Part shown: positions 34,843 to 46,081 of the stretch, one piece after another | How positions within the stretch are numbered: position 1 is the stretch's first letter | Layout of the letters: each line of letters begins with the position of its first letter | Assembly: GCA_902789825.1 (NCBI GenBank) | Contig: CADAPK010000003.1 | Coordinates: 1-64,000, forward strand | Direction of reading: 5' to 3' | Origin: an uncultured Ureaplasma sp. | GTDB taxonomy: Bacteria > Bacillota_I > Bacilli_A > Mycoplasmatales > Mycoplasmoidaceae | DNA: 64,000 nt | The notes under the pieces: model-generated | Databases searched by the model: none | The model's input: the letters and a program-made list of their open reading frames with translations, nothing else | Told to the model about the DNA's origin: nothing | Position numbers and translations under genes: made by a program

Positions 34843-35730
34843 ATGAAAATAACAAAAGCGATTATTCCAGCAGCAGGATTAGGAACAAGATTATTACCAG
34901 CAACAAAAGCTATTCCTAAAGAAATGCTACCCATCATTAATATACCAGCAATTCAATTAATTGTTGAAGAAGCTGTCAAAAGCGGAATTAAAGATATTTT
35001 AATTGTTGTTAGTCAAACAAAAAACCCAATTATTGATCATTTTGATTACAACTATGAATTACAACAACGTTTAATTAAAAAAAATAAGAAAGAATTGGCA
35101 ATAATGATAAAAAAAATCGGTGATATTGCAAATATTCAGTTTATTCGTCAAAAAGAACCATTAGGCTTAGGACATGCAATAAAATGTGGAAAAATTTTTT
35201 GTGGTAATGATCCCTTCGCAGTGATTCTGGGTGATGATCTTGTAAAAAATTTACCAAATGAAAAACCAGCTCTAAGACAATGCATTGATGCTTTTTTAAA
35301 AACGAATTCATGCATTGTCGGAATACAAAAAATAAAGAAAGAATTGGTTAACAAATATGGAATCGTTATTCCCAAAAATAAAAAAAATGAAAGCGAAAAA
35401 ATTTTTACTTTAAAAGGCTTGATTGAAAAACCACCAATTACAAAGACAACGAGTAACTATGCTATCTTAGGCCGATATGTCTTAACTAATGATATTTTTG
35501 AAGCCTTAGAAAAAACAAAAGTTGACCAATCTGGTGAAATTCAATTAACTAATGCCTTAAAAATATTAATTAAAAATGGAAAAAAAATAAATGCTTGTTA
35601 TTTTACTGGAAAACGCTATGACCTTGGAAGTAAGATTGGTCTTGTTTCGGCAACAATTGATTATGCCTTAGACGATCCTGAAATTAAAAATGATATTATT
35701 AAATTGATAAAAGATAAAGTTAGTAAATAA
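34843..35730 (+). CDS. galU: UTP-glucose-1-phosphate uridylyltransferase
   Basis: 295 residues. IPAAGLGTRLLPATKAIPKEMLPI is the nucleotide-binding signature, QKEPLGLGHAI and ILGDDLVKN the catalytic region, YDLGSKIGL the C-terminal motif. It makes UDP-glucose. The stop TAATG overlaps the galE start, so UDP-glucose and UDP-galactose synthesis are coupled to the glycosyltransferase that follows. Confidence 0.95.
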   Translation: MKITKAIIPAAGLGTRLLPATKAIPKEMLPIINIPAIQLIVEEAVKSGIKDILIVVSQTKNPIIDHFDYNYELQQRLIKKNKKELAIMIKKIGDIANIQFIRQKEPLGLGHAIKCGKIFCGNDPFAVILGDDLVKNLPNEKPALRQCIDAFLKTNSCIVGIQKIKKELVNKYGIVIPKNKKNESEKIFTLKGLIEKPPITKTTSNYAILGRYVLTNDIFEALEKTKVDQSGEIQLTNALKILIKNGKKINACYFTGKRYDLGSKIGLVSATIDYALDDPEIKNDIIKLIKDKVSK

Positions 35731-36707
35731 TGAATATCTTAGTTATTGGTGGAGCAGGATATATTGGCTCAGTAACAGTCGAGCTTTTAATTAAAAAAAA
35801 ACATCGTGTTATCGTCTTAGATGATTTATCAACTGGTTGTAATTTTCTTATTCATCCTAAATCTATTTTTTACCATGGTTCAGTACTTGACAGAAAAATT
35901 TTGGAAAAAATTTTCACGAAACATAAAATTGATCTTGTCTATCATTATGCGGCAAAAACAATTGTTGCAGAATCAATGAAAGAACCTATTGTGTATTTTT
36001 CTAAAAACATTGGTGGCTTAGCAAATGTTTTAGAAGTAATGGTAACATACAATGTAAAAAAAATAATTTTTGCTTCTTCCGCTGCCGTCTATGGAAAAAG
36101 TAAAACTTTCCCTATTACTGAAGAAACAGAAAAAGAACCATGTAATCCCTATGGAGCATCGAAACTTTGCTGTGAACAATTAATCATTAATACAGCGATT
36201 GCACATAAAATTAATTATGTAATTTTTCGTTTTTTTAATGTTGCTGGTAGTTCTATTACCGGTAAATATGGAATGGCAAAAAAAAATCCCACACTATTAA
36301 TTCCTGCTTTGAATGATTGCTTAATTAACAAAAAAAAAATTACTATTTATGGTAATAACTACAAAACAAAAGATGGAACATGTTTACGAGATTACATTCA
36401 TGTTCATGATCTTGCGCAAGCTACAATATGTGGGATAAATTTTCTAAAAAAAAATAAATCAGCAATTTTTAACTTAGGATCGAGCAAAGGATATACCGTT
36501 TTGGATGTCGTGAAAATAGCAAAAAAAAATATTGATCCAACATTGAAATTTTTCTTTGCAAAAAAGCGAGATGGTGATCCTGACAAACTTTTAGCTAATG
36601 CGGAAAAGGCTCACAAACTACTAAAATGAAAGGCAAAATATAATTTAAAAAAAATGATTATTTCGGACTATAAGTTCCGTAAAAAATATGGTAAATTCTT
36701 CAAATAA
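35730..36707 (+). CDS. galE: UDP-glucose 4-epimerase
   Basis: 325 residues. The Rossmann GGAGYIGSVTVELL, LVYHYAAKTIVAESM, FASSAAVYG, and the catalytic YGASKLCCEQ (Tyr-x3-Lys) are all present, then FRFFNVAGS and CLRDYIHVHDLA. It interconverts UDP-glucose and UDP-galactose. The last codons are read with TGA as Trp. Its end overlaps the next gene by 20 nt, and its stop TAA lies at the edge of a 12-A run. Confidence 0.95.
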
Positions 36708-37818
36708 AAAAAAAAAATTGTGAACGATCATTATTAATTGCTACAACTCGACAAAAACTATTTGTCACACTTTGAATTCTTTAAATCTAGAAAATAAAAA
36801 TATTGCTGTTTTTGTCATTGATGATGGTAGCACCGATCATTTGAAACAAAAAATTAATCATTTTTTAAAAAAATATCGACAAACTATTTTTTATTTCCAT
36901 AAAAAAAATAGTAATTGAGGAGGGTGCATAAATTTCATCCGTGACAAAATTAATAGCAAATATGTTAGTATTCTTGATAGCGATGATGAATATAATACTA
37001 ATTCTTTTAATCAAATTATTGATATCATGAAAACAATTGATAATACTCCAGATTTATTATTAGTAAATTATCACCTAAACTTTCTTGATAATGGGAAAAT
37101 AGTCAAAAAAAGAATTTCTAAAATCTCAAAAAAAATTAAATTTAAAATTTTTACAAAAATAAAATTGTTCTCATTTATTACAATTCATGCAACGATTTTT
37201 AAAAGTGATATTTTTAAAAAAGCTAAACTATTACCTTGCCACATTTGCTACACCGATACCCTCCTTATTTATTATGTTTTACAACATGTAAAAGTAATCG
37301 GATATATCAATAAAAATATATATCTTTATAATTATTTTATTCGCAAAGGTAACCAATCAATAAGTATGGAAAGAAGTATAAATAATTTCAATCATTTTAC
37401 ACTTATTTTAAAACATTTATTGAAAAATTCATTGCCACAAAATAGTACAAAAAAGAAAATTATTGTTCAGGCAAAAATCATCAAATATTGAATTTTTTGG
37501 ATTCTTGAAATTATTTCTCAAAGTTATAACCTTCCAAAAGACAAAAAAATTCAAATCCTTAAAAATTGCATGGAAAAGTTAAATAATTTTGTCAAGAGTC
37601 ATCAACATTATCGCTTTGCTTTCAAAAATTTTATTTTTAAAATCTTGAATTTATTCCCTTCCCTTTTTATCTATTTTGCTAGATTTATTACATGTTTTGC
37701 AAAAAAAAATTTACTCGCAACAACAACCTATAATCCGTATACAAAGAAAAAAATTAAATTAGAAATAAAGATAGCAAATAAACAGAATTTTTCAATGCAA
37801 GATAAAAAAAAATATTAG
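36688..37818 (+). CDS. Family 2 glycosyltransferase with poly-A tract at its start
   Basis: 376 residues. TIIINCYNSTKTICHTLNSL, FVIDDGSTDHL and VSILDSDDEY (the DxD motif) form a GT2 (GT-A fold) domain in the first ~100 residues; the C-terminal part has a hydrophobic, basic stretch that could touch the membrane. With galU and galE upstream, the donor is probably UDP-galactose or UDP-glucose and the product a surface glycolipid or polysaccharide. Codons 7-10 lie in a run of 12 A (36706-36717), in frame here. A change in tract length would switch the gene off unless translation starts at TTG 36718. Confidence 0.85.
36706..36717 (+). repeat. 12-A homopolymer at the start of the glycosyltransferase
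   Basis: Twelve consecutive A inside codons 7-10. Long homopolymers near start codons are typical slippage sites for phase variation in mycoplasma surface genes. Confidence 0.9.
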
Positions 37819-37819
37819 A

Positions 37820-38323
37820 TTAGTGCCTACGATTACCACGTGTTTTATTGTATCCATTCCGATAGGATTTAAATGTCATAATTGCATGTTTTTCTAATTT
37901 ATTTAGTGAAATATAATTACTTTTCTTCAAAGGAATTATTCTAATTGTAAAGATGTCACCATGACAATAATCATCATAGACATCGTGATTCCCACAACCA
38001 GAAAAATGATTATTTATTCGATAAAAAATTTTTTTTGATTGTCCAACATAATATTTATTTTTTGTTTTATTAAAAAGAACATAAACACCTCATGAATTTC
38101 GTTTACTCCAATACGAATAATCGAAATAGAAAAATTTGTTTTCTTGTTTCCGATTTAAAGTATTATGTATCATAAAGAAAGTATTAGGTGAAATCTCTTT
38201 CTCGTTTGTGATCAAGTGTAAAATTCGTTTTTTTATAACTACGATTTGACAAATTTGGAAAAGAAAAAATAAAAAATAGAAAGTAATAAGAAAAACAATA
38301 GTGAATTTAAGTGTAAAATCCAT
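37820..38323 (-). CDS. Membrane-anchored GIY-YIG nuclease domain protein
   Basis: 167 residues. An N-terminal membrane helix (TIVFLITFYFLFFLFQI) is followed by a GIY-YIG domain: WGVYVLFNKTKNKYYVGQSKKIFYR, the catalytic Glu in LNKLEKHA and the Asn in GYNKTRG. GIY-YIG domains cut DNA in repair, homing or nutrient uptake. The anchor suggests action at the membrane, possibly outside. It lies 16 nt after rnhB on the same strand and converges on the glycosyltransferase with a one-base gap. Confidence 0.75.
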
Positions 38324-38339
38324 AAAATTTAGTGAAAAA

Positions 38340-38963
38340 TTAATTTTTAAAGTTCTTTGAAATGGGGACAAAACTCATTCGGTGAAAATTATTTATTGGT
38401 CCATATTTCTTTAATGCCTTTAAATGTGATAATGTTCCATAGCCTTTATGTTTTTTAAAACCATACAAAGGAAAGATTTCATCAACAATATTTAAAAAAT
38501 TATCACGTGTTACTTTCGCAATAATGCTTGCTGCGGCTATACTAATGCTTTTAGTATCACCTTTAATAATTGGCACAATTGTTGCTGAATCATTGTTTAT
38601 TTCTTCAGCATCAATTAAAAGGCAGTCAGGTTTTATTTTCAATTGTTTTACTGCTTTTTGCATGGCCAAAATCGTCGCTTTTTTTATATTAATTTGATCA
38701 ATTTTTTTTGCACTACAATAACCGATACCATAGGCTAATGCATTTTTTTTAATTTCAAAATACAATTGTTGTCTTTTTTTTTGCGATAAGACTTTCGAAT
38801 CCTTAATTGCAGTATTTTCATAAGATCGTGGAAAAATTACACATGCAGCAACAACTGGTCCAGCCCAACAACCTCGCCCAACTTCATCAACACCACCAAT
38901 GATATTAAAACCCTTTTGGTAATATTTATTTTCGTAAAATAGCATTGATTTATTTTTTTTCAT
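38340..38963 (-). CDS. rnhB: Ribonuclease HII
   Basis: 207 residues. GGVDEVGRGCWAGPVVAACVIF carries the catalytic DExGRG, KDSKVLSQKKR the next motif, LLIDAEEI and AAASIIAKVTRDN the remaining acidic residue and helix, KHKGYGT the substrate loop. It cuts the RNA of RNA-DNA hybrids and single ribonucleotides. ATG 38963 overlaps the end of rbgA by 14 nt; an internal ATG at 38945 is possible. Confidence 0.95.
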   Translation of the reverse strand: MKKNKSMLFYENKYYQKGFNIIGGVDEVGRGCWAGPVVAACVIFPRSYENTAIKDSKVLSQKKRQQLYFEIKKNALAYGIGYCSAKKIDQINIKKATILAMQKAVKQLKIKPDCLLIDAEEINNDSATIVPIIKGDTKSISIAAASIIAKVTRDNFLNIVDEIFPLYGFKKHKGYGTLSHLKALKKYGPINNFHRMSFVPISKNFKN

Positions 38964-39759
38964 AATTGACTAAACAAATTTTACCACTAATTAAGTCATG
39001 ATAAAAAGCTTTTATTGCTCGATTACGATCAATTTTGTTATTTGGTAAATAATATTTTCTTTTTTTTGCGAGGAAAATGATAAAATCGACAAATGATAAT
39101 CATTCAATAAAATGATAAAATGTCTTTAATTGATTGTGATAATTTTCAACATAAAAATTGTAAGCAAATTCAGTAACTTCATCGAGTGGTAAAAGATCAT
39201 GCTTGATAACATTGGCTAGGGCTAATTTATACAATGTTTTGCGATCTTTTATTTCATTAAATAAGATACCTGGAGTATCGAGCAAAAAAAGGGAATTATT
39301 AATTTTAATAATATTTTTTGTTTGTGTTGTCGCTGGCTGATTTTTTACAATTGTTGTTTTTGTCCCTTTTAATAAATTAATAAGAGAGCTTTTCCCAACA
39401 TTTGGTAATCCAACAACAACTAAATAAAAAAATGGATTTTTTAATCCTTGTTTAATTAACGAATTTTTTCTTTTTTTTAAAAATTTATCAATTATATCAA
39501 TTAATTTTTTTTTCGCACTTTTGTTTTTACAACTGAAAAAAAATTCATTTTCTTTTAATTTGACTGTTTTTTTATCGCATAAATCAGCTTTGTTACAAAT
39601 TTTTAAAATTGGTTTATTAAATTTAAGAATCCAATTATTGCTGCATAAATTAATACATCGTGCATCAACCACATGAAGAATTAAATCAGTTTTTTTTACA
39701 ACAATTGATAGTTCATCAATCGTTCTTTTCATATGACCAGGAAATCATGAAAAATTCAT
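38950..39759 (-). CDS. rbgA: Ribosome biogenesis GTPase RbgA (YlqF)
   Basis: 269 residues. The start MNFSWFPGHMKRTI is the RbgA signature (TGA as Trp). The GTPase is circularly permuted: NKADLCD (G4) and the SCK region (G5) precede [15 protein letters not shown] (G1), the TTQTKN region (G2) and LLDTPGI (G3). It helps late assembly of the 50S subunit. It is followed by rnhB, overlapping, as in Bacillus. Confidence 0.95.
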
Positions 39760-39765
39760 AAAATG

Positions 39766-40632
39766 TTAAACCTTGTATCAAGCATATCATTTATTAAATT
39801 CACCACAATATTTCCAGCAAAACTTATTAGTTAAAGCATATTTAATATAGCAAAATAAAAAAATGAAAATAAACAAAAGAATATAAATAGTAGGAATACA
39901 AATAGCAATGGATAGTTTTGATATTGAAACAACAGCGTTATATTCGCCCCTTTTGTCACATCAATCATTTTTTCCTAAACCACTTATGTTCCAACGACAA
40001 CCAGTAATTGTTATGCAAATAAAAACGTAAAAATAAAATGCAAGGGTAAAAATAATACTTCATAAAACAAAAAATGATATTTTTCCTTTAGGTGTATTTA
40101 AATAAACACTAATTGGTAAAAGAAAATTAACAGCATGTAAAAGAAAATAAGTTTCGTTTCCTTCACCACCAATAAAAATTCATTTTGCCGTCCATTGGAA
40201 ATCAAGTTCATTAATAAAATTACTATCAAAAGGCATTTGAATAAAAATTGTTGTTATTCCACTAATTAGTGCCAATGGACAAATAAAACGAGCAAAAGTT
40301 CGACTTGGATCAAAAATCAATGATAGTGGTAATAATATACCAACAGCTGGGGAAATATCTAACAATAAAGCTTTCGAAATAATGATACTTTGCTCATAAT
40401 CATTAATTGGGTCCTTTATTATCGTTTTATTATGTAAATATTGGTGATATGTTTTTCAACTATAACCAAAACGAAAAGTAATAAACCAACTAATAATCAA
40501 AAAACTAAGTCCTAATCAAAAGAAGTAAAAGTTTAGCAATTTTTTTAAAAATTTATTTGTAAAAATCATTACAATTGCAACAACTAAAACAATTGATGAT
40601 AATCCAAAACATTGCCAGTTCATTGCTTTCAT
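39766..40632 (-). CDS. Polytopic membrane protein, unknown (YwaF/DUF5378-like by topology)
   Basis: 288 residues with TGA as Trp and about seven membrane helices: CFGLSSIVLVVAIVMIF, FYFFWLGLSFLIISW, ISPAVGILLPLSLIF, ICPLALISGITTIF, LHAVNFLLPISVY, FVLWSIIFTLAFYFYVF and LSIAICIPTIYILLFIF. The DISPAVG/CPLA/ISG pattern with a long outside or inside loop reminds me of the YwaF-like mycoplasma family DUF5378, recalled from memory only. It lies 6 nt upstream of rbgA on the same strand. Divergent from gmk. Function unknown. Confidence 0.65.
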
Positions 40633-40647
40633 TATATTGAGAAAAAA

Positions 40648-40653
40648 TATAAT
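40648..40653 (+). promoter_or_regulatory. -10 box of gmk, leaderless arrangement
   Basis: TATAAT ends 5 nt before the gmk ATG (40659), so translation should start at or near the first transcribed base. No ribosome binding site is visible. Confidence 0.55.
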
Positions 40654-40658
40654 TAAAT

Positions 40659-41234
40659 ATGGCAAAATTAATTATTATTTGTGGTCCAAGTGGTGTGGGA
40701 AAGAAAACTATTTATCACGACATTATTAAACAACCAAAATACAATTGTGTTTATAGTGTCTCAATGACAACGCGAAAAAAACGAAGTGATGAACAAGATG
40801 GAAAAGATTATTTTTTCGTCAATAAAACACAATTTATGAATGCAATTAAACAAGGTCAATTACTTGAATACACTAAATATATTGATAATTTTTATGGTAC
40901 ACCAAAAAAATTTATTCATGAAAAAATAAAGAAAGGACTAAACATTGTTTTAGAAATTGAAATCAACGGTTTAAAACAAATACTTGCAAATAATTTTTTA
41001 CAAAAAGAAAATATCTTGACAATTTTTATCAAACCTACTACATTTGCCGATTTAAAAAAACGATTAATTAAACGTCATACCGAAAAATTATCAATTATTA
41101 AAAAAAGAATTCAACAAGCAAAATGAGAAATGAAAGCAAAAAATCTTTTCCAGTATGTAATCACAAACAAAAAAGTTGAAGTAGCGCAAAAGGAATTAAT
41201 TTCTATTTTTAACAAAGAACTATTAAAAGAATAA
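40659..41234 (+). CDS. gmk: Guanylate kinase
   Basis: 191 residues. IIICGPSGVGKKTIYHDII is the P-loop; YSVSMTTRKKRSDEQDGKDYFFV binds GMP; EYTKYIDNFYGTP and VLEIEINGLKQI follow in the normal order. It phosphorylates GMP and dGMP. A TGA (Trp) near the end is read through. Its stop overlaps the rlmN ATG (TAATG). Confidence 0.95.
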
Positions 41235-42280
41235 TGCCAAAACATTTACTTTTAGATTTATCATTCGACATTTGTGAAAAAATCTTTGCCAAATTACAAT
41301 TAAAAAAATTTATTGTTAAACAAGTTTTCCATTGAATCTATCAAAAAAATGTTTACGATTTTGACAAAATGACAAATATTTCATTAAATAATCAAAAAAT
41401 CATTAAACAAAATTTTGCGATCATATTAGCAAAAATAATTAATATAAATATCGACAAAAAACGCGAAACATTTAAATTTCTTGTTCAATTTCACGATAAA
41501 AATTATATTGAAATGGTTGTCATGAAATTTGGTTATGGTTGAACAATTTGTCTTTCCTCACAAGTTGGTTGTAGTATGCAATGTAAATTTTGCGCTAGTG
41601 GGATGAAAACAAAAAAGAGAGATTTAACTCCCGGTGAGATTGTTATGCAATATCTATTAGCAAAAAAATATATTTTTGATCATTTTCATGAAAGAATTAC
41701 AAATATTGTAATTATGGGAATCGGTGAACCTTTTGACAATTTCACAAATTTAATCGAAGCTTTAAAAATTATTACCAATCCCTATGGTATGGCAATCGGA
41801 CCAAATCATATAACGATTTCAACATGTGGAATTTGTCCAAAAATTCTACAATTTGCAAAATTAATGCCAAAAATTAATTTAGCTGTATCACTCCATGCCC
41901 CAAATGATACAATCCGAAAGCAATTAATGCCAATCAGCAATGCTTATAATCTTAATTTATTATTGCGAACCTGTAAAAAATATTGCAATCTAACGAAAAA
42001 ACGAATTACTTTTGAATATATTCTTCTTGAAAACATTAATGATCATAAAATGCATGCACTAGAATTGATAAAAAAATTAAAAGGAATAAATTGTTATATC
42101 AATCTAATTCCTTATAACGAAATTAGCGAATGTAAATTTGTGCGAAGTGAAAAAATTAAATTTTTTTTTAATATATTGAAACAAAATAAAATTTTAGTAA
42201 AAATCCGACAAGAACGTGGTAGAGCAATTAATGCCGCTTGTGGCCAATTGCGAATAAAATACGAAAATGATAAAAAATAA
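41234..42280 (+). CDS. rlmN: 23S rRNA/tRNA adenine C2-methyltransferase RlmN
   Basis: 348 residues. The radical-SAM cluster CSMQCKFCASG, preceded by CLSSQVGC, then VIMGIGEPFDN, STCGICPKI, LAVSLHAPNDTIRKQLMP and the C-terminal ACGQLR with the methyl-carrying Cys are all visible. It methylates A2503 of 23S rRNA and A37 of some tRNAs. Coupled to gmk by a one-base overlap. Confidence 0.95.
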
Positions 42281-42354
42281 TTTATTGATGATTACACAAG
42301 AAAATGATTCAAATTAAAATTTGACAAAACTTATAAACATCTTTGAAATGCAAA

Positions 42355-42360
42355 TATAAT
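42355..42360 (+). promoter_or_regulatory. -10 box of the nucleoside kinase gene, leaderless arrangement
   Basis: TATAAT ends 5 nt before GTG 42366, which supports that GTG as a leaderless start rather than ATG 42390. Confidence 0.5.
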
Positions 42361-42365
42361 ATTTC

Positions 42366-43103
42366 GTGAATGTTTTTGTTTGGTCAAGTATGCAAAAAGC
42401 AAAAAAGCATTTAAAAAAACTAAATCAAATAATTTCAATCGCAACCGAAAAGAAACAAAAAGAGGCTAATTGTATTGTTGTTGATGGAATGTCAGCATCA
42501 GGCAAAACAACACTTGTTAATGAAATCGCAAAAATATTTGGATTTCATCCTATTTTTGAATTAACAAATGATAAAAGGGATTTAACACATATTTTGTTGG
42601 AAAAGATGTATCGTCGTAATGAAGTAGCAGAAGGTGTTTGTCAACTCCATTTTTTGTTAGACCGTTTCAAAAAATATAAAAAAAATAATGGTACTTTTCT
42701 CAATAAAGTTAAAGTTTTTGATCGGTCAATCTTTGCTGACCGTTTATTTGCCTATACTAATCTCATTACCCAACCGAGTGTATTTAGTTACTATGAAAAA
42801 TTATGATTAGACAAAGTTAATGAATTAATTTATTCAATTGGCTTACCAAAACTATACATTATTTTACGAATAGATTGACAAACATTTAAAAAAAGGATCT
42901 TCAAAAGAAATCGTAAGATGGAAATTGAAAATTTTGCGAAAAATAAAGATTATTTTTATTTTTTACTTTTAATTTATGAAAAATATCTTGTTCAAATTTG
43001 CCAAGCATACTCTATACCTTATGTTATTATTGATGCCAAAAAAAAACTTAGCGAAAAAATTAAAGAAATTGCAAAAATTTTTGCACAATATAAAATTAAT
43101 TAG
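42366..43103 (+). CDS. Deoxynucleoside kinase
   Basis: 245 residues. CIVVDGMSASGKTTLVNEIA is the P-loop; KVFDRSIFADRLFA is the DRS-type motif of dNK-family enzymes; RNRKMEIEN resembles the lid. The family phosphorylates dA, dG or dC with ATP, giving salvage of nucleosides. This matters here because deoA and deoD are decayed: nucleosides may be kept for phosphorylation rather than broken down. The start is GTG 42366 or ATG 42390. The 3' end overlaps secDF by 8 nt. Confidence 0.8.
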
Positions 43104-46020
43104 TAATTTCGATTGGAAAATGATTTATGTTGTCAATCAATTGCTCATCAATTCTATCATAATTTATTTGTAACTCTGCTTTTCCCCCTTTACTTAATCC
43201 GATTATTTTATTACGGAAGAGTAATAAATAATATTGCGAAATGCAAAGAACAAAAGGTAAAACAAAAAAATTTATTAAACAACCAAAGAAAATGTTTATT
43301 GTTAATACTTCTAAACCACTAGGGAATGCTAAACCTAAGCAAAACATTATCATACCTAAAAAAGCAAAAACAAGTAAATCATAGACAAAACCATTTCGAT
43401 AAACATAATTAATTAAAAGTTTCCAGTCTAAATTATTGTATTTTATATTGTGATGTCATGGTGATTTCAATGTTGATAAATAGTTACAGCAGACAAGATT
43501 AGTACAATATGTGTTAAAAATTAAACTTAAAAGCAAACTATTATAAAAACAAGACAAATTCCGATCTAAGGCAGAGCAATAATAACTAATTAAAAGAGAA
43601 AAAATAAAAATCATAATTATTGAATAACCGCCATAAATCATCGTAATAAACGAAGTTCAATTATAACGAATTCCTAAATAAAAAGCAACAATTAAAGAAT
43701 TAATAAAAATAACAAAAATACCAATATTAAATTTTTGATAACCACCTTGATTAATGACTGTTTTAACAAATAAGTTACTTCCCAAATTCAATATATTATT
43801 TGGCGACTTAATTAATTTATCAAGCATATTAGGAGTAATTTCTTTTGTTGTATAGAAAGAAAAAGTCTTATCAATAATCCTTATTTTATCATAGTCAAAA
43901 TTAATATTTTTCAATCATTTCAAAATTTCATCTTTTTGGCTAACATTATTCGTAATAATGCTCAATTCATAATAATTTGTAAAAAATGTTTTTGCTTTCA
44001 ATGTTAAAATGCAAAGATTAAAAATTAAAAAACCAAAAAATATTATGACGAAAAGAAGATAAAAAATAAGTTTTTTTCTTGTAAAAAGTTGAAATTTCAA
44101 TTTATTAGCAAAATTCGTGTATTTTGTGAAATTATCATAAGCAAAATTTTGATTTTTTTGGAAATAGTTTTTAAATGAAGTGATTGCATTTATTGTTGGT
44201 TTTGCCTCAAATAATTTTCATTGGTTAAACATGATTTTATTTTTGAAGGCCAAAAAACAAATCAACATGTTTGATAAATATTCAAAAACGAAGAGTAGTA
44301 ATGAACCGATAACTAACACCAAACCCATCGTGAATAAAATCCGTTGTGAAAGATAAAGAAAGCAAACACCAAAAATAAAAGTAATAAATGTAATATCGAT
44401 CGTAAAATTTAAACTTTTTGTAAATGATTTTTTAATGACCGAATTCGTATCAAAATTACTATTACGGTATTTTATAAATTTACTACCAATTTCAATCGCA
44501 ATTATCAACCCAGATAATGCTAAAATCAATAATGCAATAATAATGTTTATCGAAATAAATGTTATTGTTGAACAAACAATGAATAATGTTAATGCGATGG
44601 CTGTGAAAAGACAAATTCATGTAATTAAACCTATTGTGCGGAATAAAATTATTAATAAACAAAAAAATGCAATTGCCAAACAAATCGAAGTTATAACCAA
44701 AGAGTTTACTTTATAACTTTGTTTAAAAATGTTTTTGCCAAATAATGGTTGCTTTCTTTGGTGTGTAATTCTAGTAAAATCATGATTGATTCAATTTTCA
44801 AATAATGGATTTTCTAGCGTACAACTTAAATTGTCATACGAACTTCACATATAATTTTTTGTTCAATTTAAAAAATTGTTAGCAATAATTTCGTGGTGAA
44901 AAGGTAATCATAAATATGAAATTTCGGCTTGTCCATCACTAATATTTATTTCGTTATAGTAAATATCAGTAATCATCGTCGGAAATACATCGCGAATATC
45001 TTCATTATTAATATCACGAACAATATATTTATTTAGTCATGGTCATTGTTTAATGTATTGTCGATGGCTAGAACCACACAAAAAATCAAAAAAACCGCCA
45101 TTAATGAATTTTTCGTCATTGTTTTTTTCTACATCAAATAAAAAATCAATTCTTCCTTTGTTTTTTTTTTCAATATATTCTTTTCAAGCGCTAACAAAAG
45201 ATTCATATTGCGGTTCCAAATGACGTCGATATTCAACATAAGGTGTTTTATTATATTTATCAAACTTTTGTAAATGATAATTAGCCTCGGTAAATAAACC
45301 CTCAATATTAGCAACAATATACATTTTTGGTTGTTTTTCTTTATCAAGATTTTTTTGTTTTGAGGCTTCATATCAATTTTTACAAATTTCATTTATTTCC
45401 TCATTTTTTTTAACTTTAAACATCAAACCTGGTGAACCATTCAAATCGTTTAAAGCTTTTGTTAATGGTGAATTTAAGTCAACGACTTCTTGTAAAGGAA
45501 TAACCGAATAAAGTGAATTACCTTCTTTTGTGTATCATTTATAAACAAAAGTTTTATTAGCATTATGAATCATATTAAAAAATGTCAAATATGGATCATC
45601 TTCAATCATGGTTTTTTCATCATCACCTTTTAAATGATTTTTGACTTTTCTAATGTTTAAGTTCGTATTTAAATAACCATAATATTCATCTTGTTTATCC
45701 TTGTATATCTCATATTCAACATCATTATTTTGACCAATGTCTTTTAAAAACAATGATAGAGCTGATGCCGCATTATTAATTGCAGATTTTGCATCTTCAA
45801 AATCATCAATTTTATCGTTTTCGTCCTTACCTAAAGTTACACGTACCCGATAATTAATTGAATCGGTAAATTCATTGCTTTCATGTACGTTTTTACTTAT
45901 TTTTTTTATACTCAAACCGATTCCAATAATCGCACCAAGCAACAATAATAAAGCAAAAAAAATTGACAAAATAGAAAACTTCGTTATTTTTCGCTCTTTT
46001 TTATAATTTTCATTTGTCAT
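43096..46020 (-). CDS. secDF: Protein translocase SecDF-like fusion
   Basis: 974 residues with TGA as Trp. An N-terminal helix (SILSIFFALLLLLGAIIGIG) precedes a ~430-residue extracellular region, larger and more divergent than usual SecD. Membrane helices 2-6 follow, with VIKKSFTKSLNFTIDITFITF resembling the SecD segment before ANLTTLI. A second set starts FTRKKLIFYLLFVIIFFGFLIF (SecF helix 1) and includes YLGIRYNWTSFITMIYGGYSI. Two times six helices fit SecDF, which uses the ion gradient to help Sec export. The classical D1 motifs are not clear, so the call rests on topology and partial similarity. Divergent from hisS. Confidence 0.7.
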
Positions 46021-46081
46021 TTTAAGAAGAAATTAATGAATAATTGTTGTTTTAATTATATAAAATATAGTGAGATAAAAT

